Positions 1 through 8,484 are shown, counted from the stretch's first letter. The stretch is 64,000 nucleotides of DNA from an uncultured Eubacteriales bacterium (GCA_934432725.1 CAKRZE010000008.1:41691-105690), one strand, 5' to 3'. Notes: generated from the letters alone by a model not told the origin. Numbers and translations are program-made.

Positions 1-756
1 GGAGATTCTTCTCCCCGTTGTTTTAAAGTATGCCCGGCATGCCGGCAGCAGAACCTCAATCGGATATCTTCGGTTGACCGGCATGATGTCGGAGCGGTCT
101 GCGTTGACGGCGGCGTGCAGGGAGACGGAAAGCGTGACGGGCAGTCCCTCCTGCGCCAGCTTTTCGATTTTGTCGGCAATGCCGCAGGTGGACAGCGAAA
201 TGTTCCGGTATCCGATGTTCAGACCCTCCGGGGCATTGACCAGATGCAGGAAGCGTATGACGTTGTCGTAATTGTCAAGCGGTTCTCCGATTCCCATCAT
301 GACGATATGGGAGATTCGCTCTCCGATATCCTTCTGCGCCGCAATTACCTGTCCCAGAATTTCTCCCGGTGTCAGCTGCCGGACCAAGCCGTCCAGCGTG
401 GATGCGCAGAACCGGCAGCCCATTCGGCACCCCGCCTGACTGGAGACGCAGACGGTATTGCCGTATTTATACCTCATGACGACGCTTTCCACCATCTGAC
501 CGTCAGAAAGTGCAAACAGGTATTTGACGGTACCGTCGATTTTTGAAACAAGCTTCTGACAGATGACAGGGAAGAAAGCGGAGGCGCATTCCTTCAGCTT
601 TGTGCGCAGTCCGGCGGGAAGATCGGACATTCCATCCGGCTCCACTCCGCGGTGGAGCCAGCGGAAAATCTGCGCGGCGCGGTAGGCGGGCTCGTGCAGA
701 GACAGAACAAATTCCTTCAGCTCTGCCGGAGTCATACTCAATAAATCAGCATTCAT
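1..756 (-). CDS. rlmN: 23S rRNA (adenine-2503-C2)-methyltransferase RlmN, 3' end beyond window
   Basis: Radical-SAM methyltransferase that modifies A2503 of 23S rRNA (and A37 of some tRNAs in the family). The 252 codons present contain the radical-SAM cluster motif CRMGCRFC, the preceding conserved Cys in NTVCVSSQAGC, and GIGEPLDNYDNV. The N-terminus MNADLLSMTPAELKEF matches the usual start of the family, so ATG at 756 is chosen. About 100 C-terminal residues, including the second catalytic Cys, lie outside the window. There is no Shine-Dalgarno before the ATG, and a consensus-like promoter ends only 6 nt upstream, so the mRNA may be leaderless. Identity is certain from the motifs. Confidence 0.96.
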   Translation of the reverse strand, partial: MNADLLSMTPAELKEFVLSLHEPAYRAAQIFRWLHRGVEPDGMSDLPAGLRTKLKECASAFFPVICQKLVSKIDGTVKYLFALSDGQMVESVVMRYKYGNTVCVSSQAGCRMGCRFCASTLDGLVRQLTPGEILGQVIAAQKDIGERISHIVMMGIGEPLDNYDNVIRFLHLVNAPEGLNIGYRNISLSTCGIADKIEKLAQEGLPVTLSVSLHAAVNADRSDIMPVNRRYPIEVLLPACRAYFKTTGRRIS

Positions 757-762
757 AGAGAC

Positions 763-791
763 AGTATAGCATATTGAGGAGGAAATTGCAA
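763..791 (-). promoter_or_regulatory. Promoter of rlmN, predicting a leaderless transcript
   Basis: On the minus strand TTGCAA (786-791), a 17-bp spacer and TATACT (763-768), with TGC making an extended -10. Only GTCTCT lies between the -10 box and the rlmN ATG, so transcription should begin at or next to the A of the start codon. Confidence 0.7.
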
Positions 792-1316
792 GGAATCACG
801 CAAGATTTCTCGGTTTTTTCCTTTGAAAGTCCGCGTTTTGTTCTTTTGCGGGAGCCGGTACGCACTTTGCACCGATGGGACGTTTATCAGGCTCTATACC
901 CGGGAAACGGTCTTTCCGAGCCGGAAGCGAAGCGGTTTTTGCTGGGCATTGCCGCATGGTGCGGCGATAAGATGCGAAAGGGGGCTTTTGCCGGGACAAT
1001 GCCCGGGAAGCCGCTCTTCCGGTCGGAGTTGCCGCGCCTGCCTGATTGCACGGTGCCCGGAGCTCTGGAAACGGAGATGCGGCTCGGAAACAATGCCTTT
1101 GCATCGGTTTTTCGGCTTTTGCGGTCGATGCTGCGGCGCTTTTTCGGAAGAACGCGAAGCTATCCTCCGGCACGTTGCCTTGATCTTCCGGAGGACTTTG
1201 GCGGAAGGCTTTTTTGTTTCGGTGCAGTTTGGGTGCGGACCGTGTGAAAAAGTAAAATTTGCAGGAAGCATATAAAAAAATTTCATTATGGTCTATCTTT
1301 TTCCGAATATCTGTGT
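792..1316. other. Gap with no recognisable gene
   Basis: Open frames exist on both strands but none has a credible ribosome site, family motif or consistent composition. I see nothing identifiable before the repeat array that follows. Confidence 0.5.
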
Positions 1317-1322
1317 TATAAT
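1317..1322 (+). promoter_or_regulatory. Possible extended -10 promoter in front of the 131-bp repeats
   Basis: TGTTATAAT is an extended -10 box; no good -35 box sits 17 bp upstream. Transcription would start near 1329, just at the first repeat, and would run through the array to the PHP gene. Confidence 0.4.
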
Positions 1323-1332
1323 ACGCACTGGA

Positions 1333-1720
1333 AGTCCTTGCGGCGGCAGGAGCTTTCGGGGCTTGACCGCTCCGGCACAGCGGCTTGCTGCGCGGGATCC
1401 CTGACGCGCGGCGTAAAAATGCTGCATGCCACCCGGCGTTATCTGCGGTGTCATGCGTACCGGAGTCCTTGCGGCGGCAGGAGCTTTCGGGGCTTGACAG
1501 CCCCGGCACAGCGGCTTGCTGCGCGGGATCCCTGACGCGCGGCGTAAAAATGCTGCATGCCACCCGGCGTTATCTGCGGTGTCATGCGTACCGGAGTCCT
1601 TGCGGCGGCAGGAGCTTCCGGGACTTGTCAGCCTCCGGCACAGCGGCTTGCTGCGCGGGATCCCTGACGCGCGGCGTAAAAATGCTGCATGCCACCCGGC
1701 GTTACCTGCGGTGTCATGCG
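1333..1720. repeat. Three tandem copies of a 131-bp sequence
   Basis: Copies begin at 1333, 1464 and 1595, each starting AGTCCTTGCGGCGGCAGGAG. Copies 1 and 2 are almost identical and copy 3 differs at several bases. Each carries GGGATCCCTGACGCGCGGCG followed by GTAAAAATGCTGCATGCC. Reading frames cross the array on both strands because the unit is GC-rich, but they show no family resemblance. The array lies directly upstream of the PHP gene and may form its leader. Confidence 0.9.
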
Positions 1721-1897
1721 CGCAGAAAGCCCTCCGGCAGGGAAGTCTTCCGGTTGAATTTTGCAAACGGGGATTTCGTTTGAGGCGGGATGCCGCAGCG
1801 ATCCTTCGGACTGCTGCACCGTCCTGAAACGTTCTGCAAATGCTGCGGGACGGAGCCATGCGACAGGCAAAAAGAAAAAGAAAGCGGGGGAGGATCC

Positions 1898-2674
1898 GTG
1901 ATTCTTTCGGATCTGCATACACATACACATTTTTCCTTCGACAGTGAGGAGGCCGGAGAGAATTCCTGCGAGGCTGCAATCGCTTTGGGACTGTCAGCGC
2001 TTGCGATTACCAACCACTGCGATTACGACTGCATTCTGTCCGGCATTTATCCGGTATATGAATTTGAGGCGGACCGCGCGGAAATTGCGATGCTGAAAGC
2101 CAGATACCGCGGAAGGCTCCGGGTGGTTTACGGAATTGAAGCGGGACAGCCGCAGCTTTATCCCGCGGCGCTGAAGCAGATGATCGAGACATATTCGATC
2201 GAATACGTGGTCGGTTCGATCCACAATCTGAAGGATGTGCCGGATTTTGCGTTTCTGAACTTTACCGACATGCCGCAGAGGCAGATTGAGTCGCTGTTCG
2301 GACGCTATCTGGACGAATACGGGCAGATGGTGAATTGCCCCGGCGTTACGACGGCGGCGCATCTGACGTATCCGCTCCGGTACATCCACCACTACGGCAG
2401 GGAACTGAAGCTGGAGCCGTTCTATCCGCAGATCGAGGATATTTTCCGCGCCATGATCCGCAACGGCGTCAGATTGGAGATCAACACCTCCGGTCTGCGG
2501 TACGGGCTTGGCTGCACGCTTCCCGATTTTCACCTTGCCGAAATGTATTATGCATGCGGCGGCAGGCTGGTTGCCGTCGGATCGGATGCCCACCGTGCAT
2601 GCGATATCGGCGCCGGGGGCGCGGAGGCGACAGAGGCACTGCAAAAAATCGGCTTTACACAGATCGGCTTTTGA
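1898..2674 (+). CDS. PHP-domain phosphoesterase, histidinol-phosphatase (HisJ/HisK) type
   Basis: A 258-residue metal-dependent phosphoesterase of the PHP superfamily, cytoplasmic. Metal-ligand motifs are in family order: DLHTHTHFSFDSEE at the N-terminus, GIEAGQ, VGSIHNL, the AAHLTYP region, LEINTSGLRYG and GSDAHRACDIG near the end. GTG at 1898 is chosen because GGGGGAGG lies just before it and the product then begins at the HxH motif as usual; an upstream ATG in frame would add 36 residues resembling nothing. No histidine genes are nearby, so the substrate could be histidinol phosphate or another phosphoester. Confidence 0.85.
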   Translation: MILSDLHTHTHFSFDSEEAGENSCEAAIALGLSALAITNHCDYDCILSGIYPVYEFEADRAEIAMLKARYRGRLRVVYGIEAGQPQLYPAALKQMIETYSIEYVVGSIHNLKDVPDFAFLNFTDMPQRQIESLFGRYLDEYGQMVNCPGVTTAAHLTYPLRYIHHYGRELKLEPFYPQIEDIFRAMIRNGVRLEINTSGLRYGLGCTLPDFHLAEMYYACGGRLVAVGSDAHRACDIGAGGAEATEALQKIGFTQIGF

Positions 2675-2792
2675 GCGCCGGGCTGAGGTCGCCTGCGCCG
2701 ACAGGCAGCGGCTTTCGGCGCTTTTTTCACAATACGGCTTACCGGAATATCCGGACCTGCCCTGCGGCGGTCCGATACTCATAGAAATAAAG

Positions 2793-2833
2793 AAAGGAGA
2801 GGCTGTCGCAAAGCAGCCTCACGGTCAAAACAC
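2793..2833 (+). promoter_or_regulatory. Stem-loop between Shine-Dalgarno and start of the Lrp-type gene
   Basis: GAAAGGA (2792-2798) is followed at once by a hairpin, GAGGCTG (2799-2805) pairing with CAGCCTC (2814-2820) over a 6-8 nt loop, then 13 nt to the ATG at 2834. No other ribosome site is present. The stem sequence is unrelated to the GCTTTCGC type found before other genes, but the geometry is the same. Confidence 0.7.
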
Positions 2834-3325
2834 ATGGAACAGATTCTTGCACTTCTGGAAAAGGATTGCAGACTGACTCCCGCGCAGCTGGCGGTGATGT
2901 TGGGTCTGAAGGAGGAGGACGTGGCGGCAGCCATCCGGAAATATGAGGCGGAGGGCGTGATCCTCGGCTATAATGCCCTGATCGACTGGGATAAAACAAA
3001 CCGGGAATATGTCTCGGCGGTGATTGAACTGAAGGTCTCCCCCTCCCGGGATCACGGCTTTGACCGGATTGCGGAGCGGATTTACAATTATCCGGAGGTA
3101 AAAACGGTGCAGCTGATGTCCTCCTCCGGCTATGATCTTCAGCTTCTGATCGACGGAAAGACCATGAAGGAGGTTGCGTACTTTGTGGCGAACAAGCTCG
3201 CAACGCTGGAGAGTGTTGTTTCCACCGCAACGCACTTTGTGCTGAAGAAGTATAAGGACAAGGGCGTGGTGTACGGCACGCCGGAATCGGATGAAAGAGA
3301 GCAGGCTTATTATGGATTACAGTAA
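2834..3325 (+). CDS. Lrp/AsnC-family transcriptional regulator
   Basis: A 163-residue DNA-binding regulator of the feast/famine family. Residues 1-50 form the winged-helix part (LTPAQLAVMLGLKEEDVAAAI), followed by the alpha/beta RAM ligand domain with VSAVIELKV and the VKTVQLMSSSGYDLQLLIDG stretch. It overlaps the aminotransferase start by 14 nt, so the two are translationally linked, an arrangement common in Clostridia. It probably senses an amino acid and controls its own operon; the ligand cannot be read from sequence. Confidence 0.88.
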   Translation: MEQILALLEKDCRLTPAQLAVMLGLKEEDVAAAIRKYEAEGVILGYNALIDWDKTNREYVSAVIELKVSPSRDHGFDRIAERIYNYPEVKTVQLMSSSGYDLQLLIDGKTMKEVAYFVANKLATLESVVSTATHFVLKKYKDKGVVYGTPESDEREQAYYGLQ

Positions 3326-4499
3326 GGTTCTGTCGCGGAAGGCAGTGGAAATGAAGCCGTCCGGCATCCGAAAGTTCTTTGACATGCTCGGCGGCATGAA
3401 GGACGTTGTCGCGCTGACGGTCGGTCAGCCGGACTTTATCACCCCATGGCACATCCGGGAGGCGGGAATCGAAAGCCTGGAGCGAGGAAAAACCTATTAT
3501 ACCTCCAACAGCGGTCTGCCGGAGCTGCGCGGGGAAATCTCGGCGTATCTCAGTCGTCGGTTCGGACTGGAATATCATCCGGACAGGGAGATTGTGGTCA
3601 CGGTGGGCGGCTCTGAGGCGATCGATATTGCGGTGCGCGCATTGGTCAATCCGGGCGATGAGGTGATCGTTCCGGTGCCGTCGTTTGTGTGCTATGCGCC
3701 GATTGTATCTATTATGGGCGGGGTTCCGGTGTTTGTGGAGACAAAGGAGGAGGACAGCTTTAAGCTGACGCCCGAGGCACTGCGCGCCGCAATCACGCCG
3801 AAAACCAAGCTTTTGATCATGCCGTTCCCGAACAATCCGACCGGAGCCGTGATGAATGCGGAGGAGCTGGAGGAGATCGCAAAGCTCCTGCGCGAAACCG
3901 ACATCATGGTGCTGTCCGATGAGATTTACGCGGAAATGACCTATGGCGGCAGGAAGCACGTCTCCATTGCTTCGCTGCCCGGCATGCGGGAGCGCACCAT
4001 TGTAGTCAACGGCTTTTCCAAGGCATATGCCATGACCGGATGGCGCATGGGCTATACGGCTGCGCCGGAGCCGGTGACAAAGCAGATGCTGAAGCTTCAC
4101 CAGTTCTGCATCATGTGTGCGCCGACCACAAGCCAGTATGCGGCAACGGAGGCTTTGAAAAACGGCGACGGGGACATCGCGATGATGACGGCGGAGTATG
4201 ACAGGCGCCGCCGGTTTATCGTGGACGGGCTGCGCCGCATCGGACTGTCCTGCTTTGAGCCGGAGGGGGCATTTTATGTGTTTCCGAACGTGTCCGGCTT
4301 CGGTATGACCTCCGAGGAGGTCTGTGAGAAGCTGCTGTACGAATTCGGCGTGGCGATTGTGCCGGGAACCGCCTTCGGAGACTGCGGGGAAGGGTACGCG
4401 CGGATCTCCTATGCGTATTCGGTGGAGCATATCACGCGCGCTTTGGAGCGCATAGAGCAGTTTGTCCGGAAGTACGGAGCTGTGGGGCAGGGAAGCTGA
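3312..4499 (+). CDS. Pyridoxal-phosphate-dependent class I/II aminotransferase
   Basis: A 395-residue fold-type I aminotransferase. MDYSKVLSRKAVEMKPSGIR is a typical beginning and fits ATG at 3312 with GAAAGAGAGCAGG upstream; an in-frame ATG at 3291 lies inside the regulator gene with no ribosome site. Visible motifs: VGQPDF near residue 35, NNPTGAV, SDEIYAEMTYGG with the PLP-ring Asp, the Schiff-base Lys in VNGFSKAYAMTGWRMGY, and an Arg near the end in YARISYAYS for the substrate carboxylate. The amino donor is not certain; aspartate- or aromatic-type enzymes look like this. Confidence 0.9.
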   Translation: MDYSKVLSRKAVEMKPSGIRKFFDMLGGMKDVVALTVGQPDFITPWHIREAGIESLERGKTYYTSNSGLPELRGEISAYLSRRFGLEYHPDREIVVTVGGSEAIDIAVRALVNPGDEVIVPVPSFVCYAPIVSIMGGVPVFVETKEEDSFKLTPEALRAAITPKTKLLIMPFPNNPTGAVMNAEELEEIAKLLRETDIMVLSDEIYAEMTYGGRKHVSIASLPGMRERTIVVNGFSKAYAMTGWRMGYTAAPEPVTKQMLKLHQFCIMCAPTTSQYAATEALKNGDGDIAMMTAEYDRRRRFIVDGLRRIGLSCFEPEGAFYVFPNVSGFGMTSEEVCEKLLYEFGVAIVPGTAFGDCGEGYARISYAYSVEHITRALERIEQFVRKYGAVGQGS

Positions 4500-4539
4500 C
4501 CTGCAGGAGCCTTGCGGACCGGGCGAAACAGGAATACCA

Positions 4540-4575
4540 AAAAAGGGCTGCCGTTTGGCAGTCCTTTTCTGTTTC
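4540..4575. terminator. Bidirectional rho-independent terminator
   Basis: AGGGCTGCC pairs with GGCAGTCCT over GTTT. CCTTTTCTGTTT follows on the plus strand and a TTTTTT run follows on the minus strand, so it can serve both convergent neighbours. Confidence 0.85.
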
Positions 4576-4596
4576 AGGTTATTGTGTGAGTATGAA

Positions 4597-5472
4597 TCAG
4601 TGCTTCTTCTTAGCAACAACTACGGTTGCGCCGAGAGCAACTACTGCAACTGCAACGAATGCAGCGGTGAAGTCAGCGGTCTGCGGAGGATCGGTCTTGC
4701 CGGTCTCACCGGATTCGCCGGGCTCGCCGGATTCGCCGGGCTCGCCGGATTCGGAAGCAACGGTGTAGGTAAAGGTAGCCATTCCGTCAAAGCCCTCATA
4801 TTCTGCGCCTGCGATTGCTTCCTTCTCGGGACGGAAGCCGTCATCACCGTCAGCCAGATTGTTCATTTTGTTGTAACGGCGGTTTGCATACTTGATGGCA
4901 AAAGAGAGTCTGTGGTCGTTGTCATACATGTAAGCGATGTTGTCGCCCTCAGTCTCCATATCAACCGTGACAATCAGATAAATGGTGTTATCTTTAGCGT
5001 CCTTGACGAGGTTGGTCAGATCGACGCTCTTATAACGGGGCTCATAAAGAGAGCTCCAGCCGCCTTCTGCGGTCATAGCGAAGGAGGTGACGCCTGCAGG
5101 CAGATAATCCGCATAGCTTGCAACCTTAGTCCACTTGGAAGCCCATTCGGAAGATTCCGGAACATTGTCTACATCCAGAGATGTGGTTGCATACAGTACG
5201 AACTTGCCGGAAACAGGCATAACGACAGATGCTGCGGTGGTGTTGGCTTCAAAGGTGAGCTTGTAGACGATGTAATCGCTGTCGCCGTCAAGCGCCCAGT
5301 AATCACCGTCATCATTGCCCTGAACCAGACCATTGTCAGCTACCCAGTATTCACTGGTGTTATCCTGCGGATTAAAACTGACTTTCTTTGTCTCGGGATC
5401 AGCCGCTGCGGCAGGAACAACACAAGCTACAGCCAGCATGAGAACTGCGAGAACAAGTGCTAATTTCTTCAT
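4597..5472 (-). CDS. Secreted protein with C-terminal wall-sorting-like tail, function unknown
   Basis: A 291-residue exported protein. MKKLALVLAVLMLAVACVVPAAA is a signal peptide, and the ATG at 5472 has GGAAAGGGAG upstream. The body (about 25-240) is acidic, rich in Tyr, Trp and Asp, and I do not recognise a family. Near residue 245 there is a flexible linker of three SGEPGE-like repeats, then PPQTAD, a hydrophobic segment and KKKH. That order resembles a sortase sorting signal of the PPXTG kind, but with Ala in place of Gly, so anchoring is inferred. Single-gene unit with its own promoter. Confidence 0.75.
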   Translation of the reverse strand: MKKLALVLAVLMLAVACVVPAAAADPETKKVSFNPQDNTSEYWVADNGLVQGNDDGDYWALDGDSDYIVYKLTFEANTTAASVVMPVSGKFVLYATTSLDVDNVPESSEWASKWTKVASYADYLPAGVTSFAMTAEGGWSSLYEPRYKSVDLTNLVKDAKDNTIYLIVTVDMETEGDNIAYMYDNDHRLSFAIKYANRRYNKMNNLADGDDGFRPEKEAIAGAEYEGFDGMATFTYTVASESGEPGESGEPGESGETGKTDPPQTADFTAAFVAVAVVALGATVVVAKKKH

Positions 5473-5537
5473 AATATTTCTCCCTTTCCTTGGCGGATAT
5501 GCGACCTGATACACATTCCGCCGACTTACTTAAGCAT

Positions 5538-5566
5538 ATTGTAACGCAGGCAACCGTAAAAGTCAA
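5538..5566 (-). promoter_or_regulatory. Promoter of the secreted-protein gene
   Basis: Minus strand TTGACT (5561-5566), 17-bp spacer, TACAAT (5538-5543). The leader would be about 60 nt. Confidence 0.75.
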
Positions 5567-5703
5567 TCAAAATCGGGAAAAACGTTCAAATGCGGTCCGC
5601 AATTCTGCTTTTTTAACAAAATAAAATAGATTTGTTGTGCAAAAAGCACAGATTCTCTGCCGCTGTGCTTCTGCCGGACAGAGGCGGTTTCTGGTTTTTC
5701 CGG

Positions 5704-5740
5704 AAACAAAAATGTTCTGCCGGTACAAAACCGGCAGAAC
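5704..5740 (-). terminator. Rho-independent terminator of the small acidic membrane-protein gene
   Basis: GTTCTGCCGGT pairs with ACCGGCAGAAC (5714-5740); on the minus strand the stem is followed by ATTTTTGTTT. Confidence 0.75.
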
Positions 5741-5869
5741 AGAATGCATTCTCTGACTTTTCCCGGATGCCGAAAACGCACAAATGTCCCAAACAGAGTG
5801 CGCAGTCCGCAAGCCTTCGAAAGGGCGGCGCGGAGCGGGACGAGATGCGGCTTTCGGATGGAATCCGGC

Positions 5870-6157
5870 TTATTCAGCCTCTGCTTCGTCAGCCTTCTCG
5901 GCTTCCTCGGCGGGAGCGGCTTCGCACTCATCGCAGATGCTGCCGCAGTCGCTGTCGTCGTCCTCAAACAGATCATCGCAGTCAAAATCGTCATCGCAGA
6001 TGCAGGAAAGGTCCTTGCGATACTTGTCAAACAGGAATTTCACGATCACGCAGACGCCTGCAACGATTCCGACAATCAGAAATACCTTCAGCAGAACCTG
6101 AAGCGTCTTATTTTCCTTCGGCTCTTCTTTTTTGAACATTTTTGCAAAGCATGTCAT
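5870..6157 (-). CDS. Small single-span membrane protein with acidic, Cys-containing tail
   Basis: A 95-residue protein, function unknown. ATG at 6157 is chosen because ACGGAGGT lies 8 nt upstream; an earlier ATG at 6187 lacks a site. A basic amphipathic start (MTCFAKMFKKEEPKENK) leads to one transmembrane helix (about 20-42) and then a cytosolic or external tail that is almost all Asp, Glu and Ala. The tail has six Cys residues between about 53 and 78, for example CICDDDFDCDD and CGSICDEC. The Cys/Asp pattern could bind metal, which is inference. It has its own terminator and no operon partners. Confidence 0.7.
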   Translation of the reverse strand: MTCFAKMFKKEEPKENKTLQVLLKVFLIVGIVAGVCVIVKFLFDKYRKDLSCICDDDFDCDDLFEDDDSDCGSICDECEAAPAEEAEKADEAEAE

Positions 6158-6530
6158 ATTCGTATTACCTCCGTTTATGTTTTTCACAGTTAGGATTCTA
6201 CTTTTTCATGCATAGTATACCACGTGTTTCCGGATAGAAAATGAACATGAATTGGAAGATATGTTAACTTTTTTAGAACGAATCGGACGGAAATTCAAAA
6301 CCGCAGAATGTGCGGAGCCGACAGGTGCGCAGGGGAGGGCAGTGCGGTATTTTTCTGTGTCGAGGCTTGCGCATGCAGAGAACGGCGGGCTTTTCGGCAC
6401 GTCCTTCGGCGCGGATTGAGCAGAGGCTAAGGGAGGCAATGCATATTTCTGCTCATACACTGCCTGCGCGGGCAGACGGCTTTGATGTCCCGTTCGGGCA
6501 TCGGCTGTGCGGAGCCGGTGCATCTGCCTG
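6158..6530. other. Gap upstream of the small membrane-protein gene
   Basis: A TATACT box on the minus strand (6214-6219) may be the -10 of the small membrane-protein gene, but I find no convincing -35. From about 6450 the duplicated 3'-end sequence begins. No gene seen. Confidence 0.4.
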
Positions 6531-6990
6531 TCAGATACCGAACAGCGTTTTGCCGTTTTCATAACAGATGCCGGCGGCAAGCTTGCCGGAAAGGTCCCGG
6601 TCGGAGGCATCAAGGCGTTTGCGCGGGCAGACGGCTTTGATGTCCCGTTCAGGCATCGGCTGTGCGGGGCCGGTGCATCTGCCTGTCAGATACCGAACAG
6701 CGTTTTGCCGTTTTCATGTCGGATGCCGGCGGCAGGCTCGCCGGAAAGGTCCCCCGGTCGGAGGCATCAAAGCGTTCGCGTGGGCAAACGGCTTTCACGC
6801 AGCACTTGGGCGCGGGCAGCGCGTCAGCCTGTCAGATTCCGAACAGTGTTTTGCCGTTTTCATAGCAGATACCGGCGGCAAGCTCGCCGAGCAGGTCCCA
6901 GTCCAAGGGGTATTCGCCGCGCTCTGCCATGCTGCCGAGCGTCCGGCATACCTCCCGCCGGAATATTTCATGGGACGCGCCCAAAAGCGG
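6450..6990. repeat. Tandem copies of the 3' end of the uronate-isomerase-like gene
   Basis: Minus-strand copies of the last 20 or so codons plus stop (…AAGICYENGKTLFGI, stop) occur with stops at 6531 and 6686 in addition to the true gene end at 6832, giving spacings of 155 and 146 bp. Flanking sequence (GCAGACGGCTTTGATGTCCC and GTCGGAGGCATCAA) is repeated as well. The outer copies have no upstream coding sequence, so they are duplicated tails, not genes. Confidence 0.88.
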
Positions 6991-8484
6991 CGTGCAGGCT
7001 CCGGAGGGCATGCAGGGGAGAAAGCCTGCGGGACTGTGCGCCGCAAGGCGGCGGAGCGCCTCACCGGACGTGCCTGCCTGACCGGGGGCAAACGAAACCC
7101 GCAGGGTGGGCAGTCCCCATTCGTCGCTTCCCTGAAGCAGATCGGCAAGAAGACAGGCATCCGGAATGCCTGTGTGATCCGGGTACAAAACGGTTTTCGG
7201 AAGCGCCTGCATTTTCTTCAGCGTATGCAGAAGTGCGGACAGCGCCCGGATATTCCAACCGAAGGCGGGCGGTTTTTCCGGCAGGAAACCGGACTGCACG
7301 GCGTTTTCTGTGCTCCTGGGGGCTGAATTTCCGGCAGAAATCACCGGACCGCAGTCCCTGCTTCCGGCAGGCGCGCTGCGGAAGGAATCCCGGGAGGGGG
7401 CGCTTTGGCAGTCGGAGATGCTCTGCTCTGCATGCTCTCCGGCTGCATTTTCTGTACGCACGTTTTTGGCGGACCGCCCGCAAGCCGGACCTGCGGATGC
7501 CGCTCCTCCGGCAGGCTGCACAAAGGAGGCGCTTCCGGACACGGTGCGTGCGAACACCGCGTCTGAGGCGGGCAGATTTCCGGAAAACAGCTGCATCACC
7601 CAGCCGCGGCTCCGGTACTCTTTTGCGAAGAAGAGGAGCATGTGGGTGCGGAATTTCGCTTCCTCCTGCTCCGAGACGCTCCGCGCGCCGGAGCCGAGCG
7701 CGCGCCGGAGGATATCTTCGATATCTCCCTCGGTTGCCGCGCGGTCAAAGCGGAAGGTGCCGTCCAGACGGTGCAGCGCGGTCCGGCAGCCGCATGCCGC
7801 AAACGCATCCATCCGGTCAAGATATGCCTGCTTCAGATCGGCAAGCGTTCCGATTCCGATGCCGCACACAGTGCTGAGTGCGGCGATGCGGGCGGGAAAG
7901 CTCCGCTCGCGGCAAAGCAGCCCGTCCTCCGGCAGGAACGCGGGAATTACCTCGGTGCCGCACGGCTCCTCCCGAAGCATCTCATACCATACAAGCGGCT
8001 CGGCGGGGCTGCAGGCGGCATAGACCGATTCCGTTCCGTATGAGGCAAGGAGCTGTCTTGCGCGCAGGGGCGTATTTGTCAGAGCGTCCGCTGCCGAATG
8101 CCATATTTCCTCTGCCGTATAGGCGGACAGGAGCTGCCCGCAGTCAAAATACCGCGCAAGCTCCAGCTGTGCGCACCGGTACAGCGGATTTCCGGCAAGC
8201 CGCGGCAGGATCGAGGCAAAGGCATAGAATTTCTCATAATCTGACGCTGCTCCCGTGATATAAGCCTCGTCAATGCCGCAGCTGCGCATGGCGCTTTGCT
8301 TCTGCGGGTCCGGCTCCAGCCAAAGCTCGGTCAGATTGGCGTATCTGCGGTTTTCCGCAATGTCGCGGGTGCAGAGCCCCGTAAAAGGGTCCGTGACCGG
8401 CAGCGGCTCTGCAAAGGAGCGGTACAGGGTGCGTGCAGTCTCGCCGGAAAGCAGGAAATCATCGTCCGAAAACTGTTGTATCAT
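6832..8484 (-). CDS. Uronate isomerase (UxaC) homologue lacking metal-site residues
   Basis: A 550-residue intact frame that aligns along its length with glucuronate/galacturonate isomerase: SDDDFLLSGETARTLY, DIAENRRYANLTELWL, ITGAASDYEKFYAFA, LPRLAGNPLYR, LELARYFDC, TAEEIW, KFRTHMLLFFAKEYRSRGWVMQL and HEIFRREVCRTLG are family landmarks. Authentic enzymes are about 470 residues. The metal-binding DYHCHL is replaced by DPFTGL at residues 32-37, the His after WVMQL is missing, and the LTDSRSF-type loop has become PSGACTPLL. An Ala/Ser/Arg-rich insertion of about 70-80 residues lies near 315-395. Enzyme activity is therefore doubtful: it may be a pseudoenzyme or a gene decaying without frameshifts. 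Confidence 0.75.
   Translation of the reverse strand: MIQQFSDDDFLLSGETARTLYRSFAEPLPVTDPFTGLCTRDIAENRRYANLTELWLEPDPQKQSAMRSCGIDEAYITGAASDYEKFYAFASILPRLAGNPLYRCAQLELARYFDCGQLLSAYTAEEIWHSAADALTNTPLRARQLLASYGTESVYAACSPAEPLVWYEMLREEPCGTEVIPAFLPEDGLLCRERSFPARIAALSTVCGIGIGTLADLKQAYLDRMDAFAACGCRTALHRLDGTFRFDRAATEGDIEDILRRALGSGARSVSEQEEAKFRTHMLLFFAKEYRSRGWVMQLFSGNLPASDAVFARTVSGSASFVQPAGGAASAGPACGRSAKNVRTENAAGEHAEQSISDCQSAPSRDSFRSAPAGSRDCGPVISAGNSAPRSTENAVQSGFLPEKPPAFGWNIRALSALLHTLKKMQALPKTVLYPDHTGIPDACLLADLLQGSDEWGLPTLRVSFAPGQAGTSGEALRRLAAHSPAGFLPCMPSGACTPLLGASHEIFRREVCRTLGSMAERGEYPLDWDLLGELAAGICYENGKTLFGI

Noticed and set aside
1333..1720. CRISPR-like array from the three 131-bp repeats
   Set aside because: Units are adjacent with no unique spacers, and too long.
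6507..7877. A 456-codon open frame antisense to the UxaC-like gene
   Set aside because: Strongly GC-driven, no ribosome site, Arg/Pro-rich product without family motifs; the minus-strand gene explains the sequence.
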